64,000 bases of DNA. Origin: Cytobacillus oceanisediminis (GTDB taxonomy: Bacteria; Bacillota; Bacilli; Bacillales; Cytobacillaceae). Below are positions 63,302-64,000 of the stretch, one piece after another. Every line of letters begins with the position of its first letter. Position 1 is the first letter of the stretch. The position numbers were made by a program, and so were the translations under genes. The stretch spans positions 1-64,000 of the forward strand of contig NZ_QGTW01000013.1 of assembly GCF_003182355.1 (NCBI RefSeq). The letters run 5' to 3'. The notes under the pieces were generated by a model. That model worked only from the letters and a program-made list of their open reading frames with translations, was not told the origin of the DNA and did not search any database.

Positions 63302-64000
63302 TTATGCATTTATAGCATCCATTTCTGTTAATTTGCTTTCAACCTTCTTGCCTTTGAAAAATAATGACTCCACATTTGCCCTTCTAGCAATCGCCTCTGC
63401 TGAACATGTCGCATCGACTAACATCATCGTTGCATCATCGCCGGCTTTTGGCCAAACTCGTTCCCCATCTTTATCTAATGGAGTAATCCCGCCGGTTGCA
63501 AATTTCAAAGCAGATGATAAGGAATATTCATCAATCAGTCGGAATCTTTCTGCAAGAGTTCCAAGCTTCTGGATGGTGTTCCCTGTTCCAAATGGGGACC
63601 AGTGATCAGTGATGCTGTCATGCCCTACAGACACTTGAATGCCATACCCATCAAGTGCTAAGACTGGAATAGTTGGGCGATTAATCGGAATAGTGGTAGT
63701 CACATCAATCTCATGTTCTTTTAGTAATGCCGCCATTTCAGTAAGCGCTTCTCCATGCAAATCACCTAAAGCAATCCCATGGCTAATCGTCGCCTTTCCT
63801 ATTAGACCTGCTTCTCTTGTATAATCAGCCATTCTCTCGAATGTAAAAGCTCCCAATGTGTTAGGGTCATGAAGATGGATATCGACTCCTTTATTATGTT
63901 CAACCGCAATTTCAAATATTGTATTCAGTGACTTTTCAATGTTCCGGTCTACTGTAGCCGGATCAACACCGCCAACTAAGGTGGCTCCATTTTTCATTGC
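63302..64000 (-). CDS. Cytosine deaminase-like amidohydrolase, copy 1 (partial)
   Basis: The C-terminal ~233 residues of a second amidohydrolase; the N-terminal part with the HxHxDK site lies beyond the window. Visible motifs DIHLHDPNTLGAF, ATISHGIALG and VGHDSITDHWSPFG align with copy 2 (DIHLHDGGHVGYY, AAVSHAFSLG, LGCDGFYDSWGPFG). Aspartate after the H in VGHDS replaces the CDG of copy 2. Upstream partner in a probable operon arising by tandem duplication with clear divergence. Confidence 0.88.
   Translation of the reverse strand, partial: AMKNGATLVGGVDPATVDRNIEKSLNTIFEIAVEHNKGVDIHLHDPNTLGAFTFERMADYTREAGLIGKATISHGIALGDLHGEALTEMAALLKEHEIDVTTTIPINRPTIPVLALDGYGIQVSVGHDSITDHWSPFGTGNTIQKLGTLAERFRLIDEYSLSSALKFATGGITPLDKDGERVWPKAGDDATMMLVDATCSAEAIARRANVESLFFKGKKVESKLTEMDAINA

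Overview
The window is a 64 kb chromosomal segment of an endospore-forming Bacillaceae bacterium. It has low to moderate GC, strong AGGAGG-type ribosome binding sites, frequent TTG/GTG starts, a gamma-type SASP, SspK and several small YfhX/YgaX proteins. From about 0 to 35 kb the gene order follows the Bacillus subtilis rrnD–ygxA–ygzB–perR–bcp–gsaB–ygaE–ygaD–ygaC–ygaB–sspE–fabL–yfhS–mutY–yfhP–yfhJ/sspK–yfhH–recX–yfhF–yfhE–yfhD block. The dispersed repeats and accessory genes differ from B. subtilis and suggest a Cytobacillus/Neobacillus/Mesobacillus-like genome; I cannot name the species. Most genes lie on the minus strand, and position 1 is the 5' end of a 16S rRNA gene reading leftward, as expected if the replication origin lies to the right.

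Layout. 1–350: 5' end of 16S rRNA with tandem sigma-A promoters. 0.3–8.3 kb: ygxA, ygzB, perR with its own Per box, a PduO-type cobalamin adenosyltransferase, a decayed D-2-hydroxyacid dehydrogenase, bcp, a small K+ channel and an ABC-2 exporter of three genes. 8.6–16.6 kb: gsaB, a lone large-subunit glutamate synthase behind a perfect cre-type site and a palindromic leader, a 52-bp tandem repeat, and ygaE behind a hairpin-rich leader. 16.7–22.4 kb: a five-gene oligopeptide ABC importer (dppDFABC order). 22.7–35 kb: the conserved ygaD-to-yfhD block with sporulation, DNA-repair (mutY, recX) and fatty-acid (fabL) genes. 35–36.5 kb: a DoxX-family gene with two Rex-like operators and, next to it, a cluster of DnaA boxes. 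36.5–42.7 kb: an M20 deacylase, a heterodimeric ABC exporter and a membrane-anchored glycerophosphodiesterase. 42.8–47.6 kb: a complete branched-chain amino acid importer (livKHMGF). 47.9–51.8 kb: proline catabolism (proline dehydrogenase, PutP symporter, PucR-type regulator). 52–64 kb: YitT, ferritin, a YerD-like glutamate-synthase-domain protein, small envelope proteins including an orphan MltG-type LysM-like domain protein, a hydrolase, a GNAT enzyme, an MFS exporter, an ankyrin protein, and two tandem cytosine-deaminase-like amidohydrolases, the second cut by the window edge.

Themes. Nitrogen and amino acid handling dominates the accessory part: peptide uptake, branched-chain amino acid uptake, proline use, glutamate synthase and amidohydrolases. 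Two families of short dispersed repeats with inverted ends (three and four copies) and two different tandem repeats sit only in intergenic DNA. The strongest non-coding signals are the DnaA-box cluster, the paired Rex-like operators, the structured leaders of the glutamate synthase and ygaE genes, and the tandem rrn promoters. No CRISPR array, prophage, complete IS element or tRNA gene was seen.
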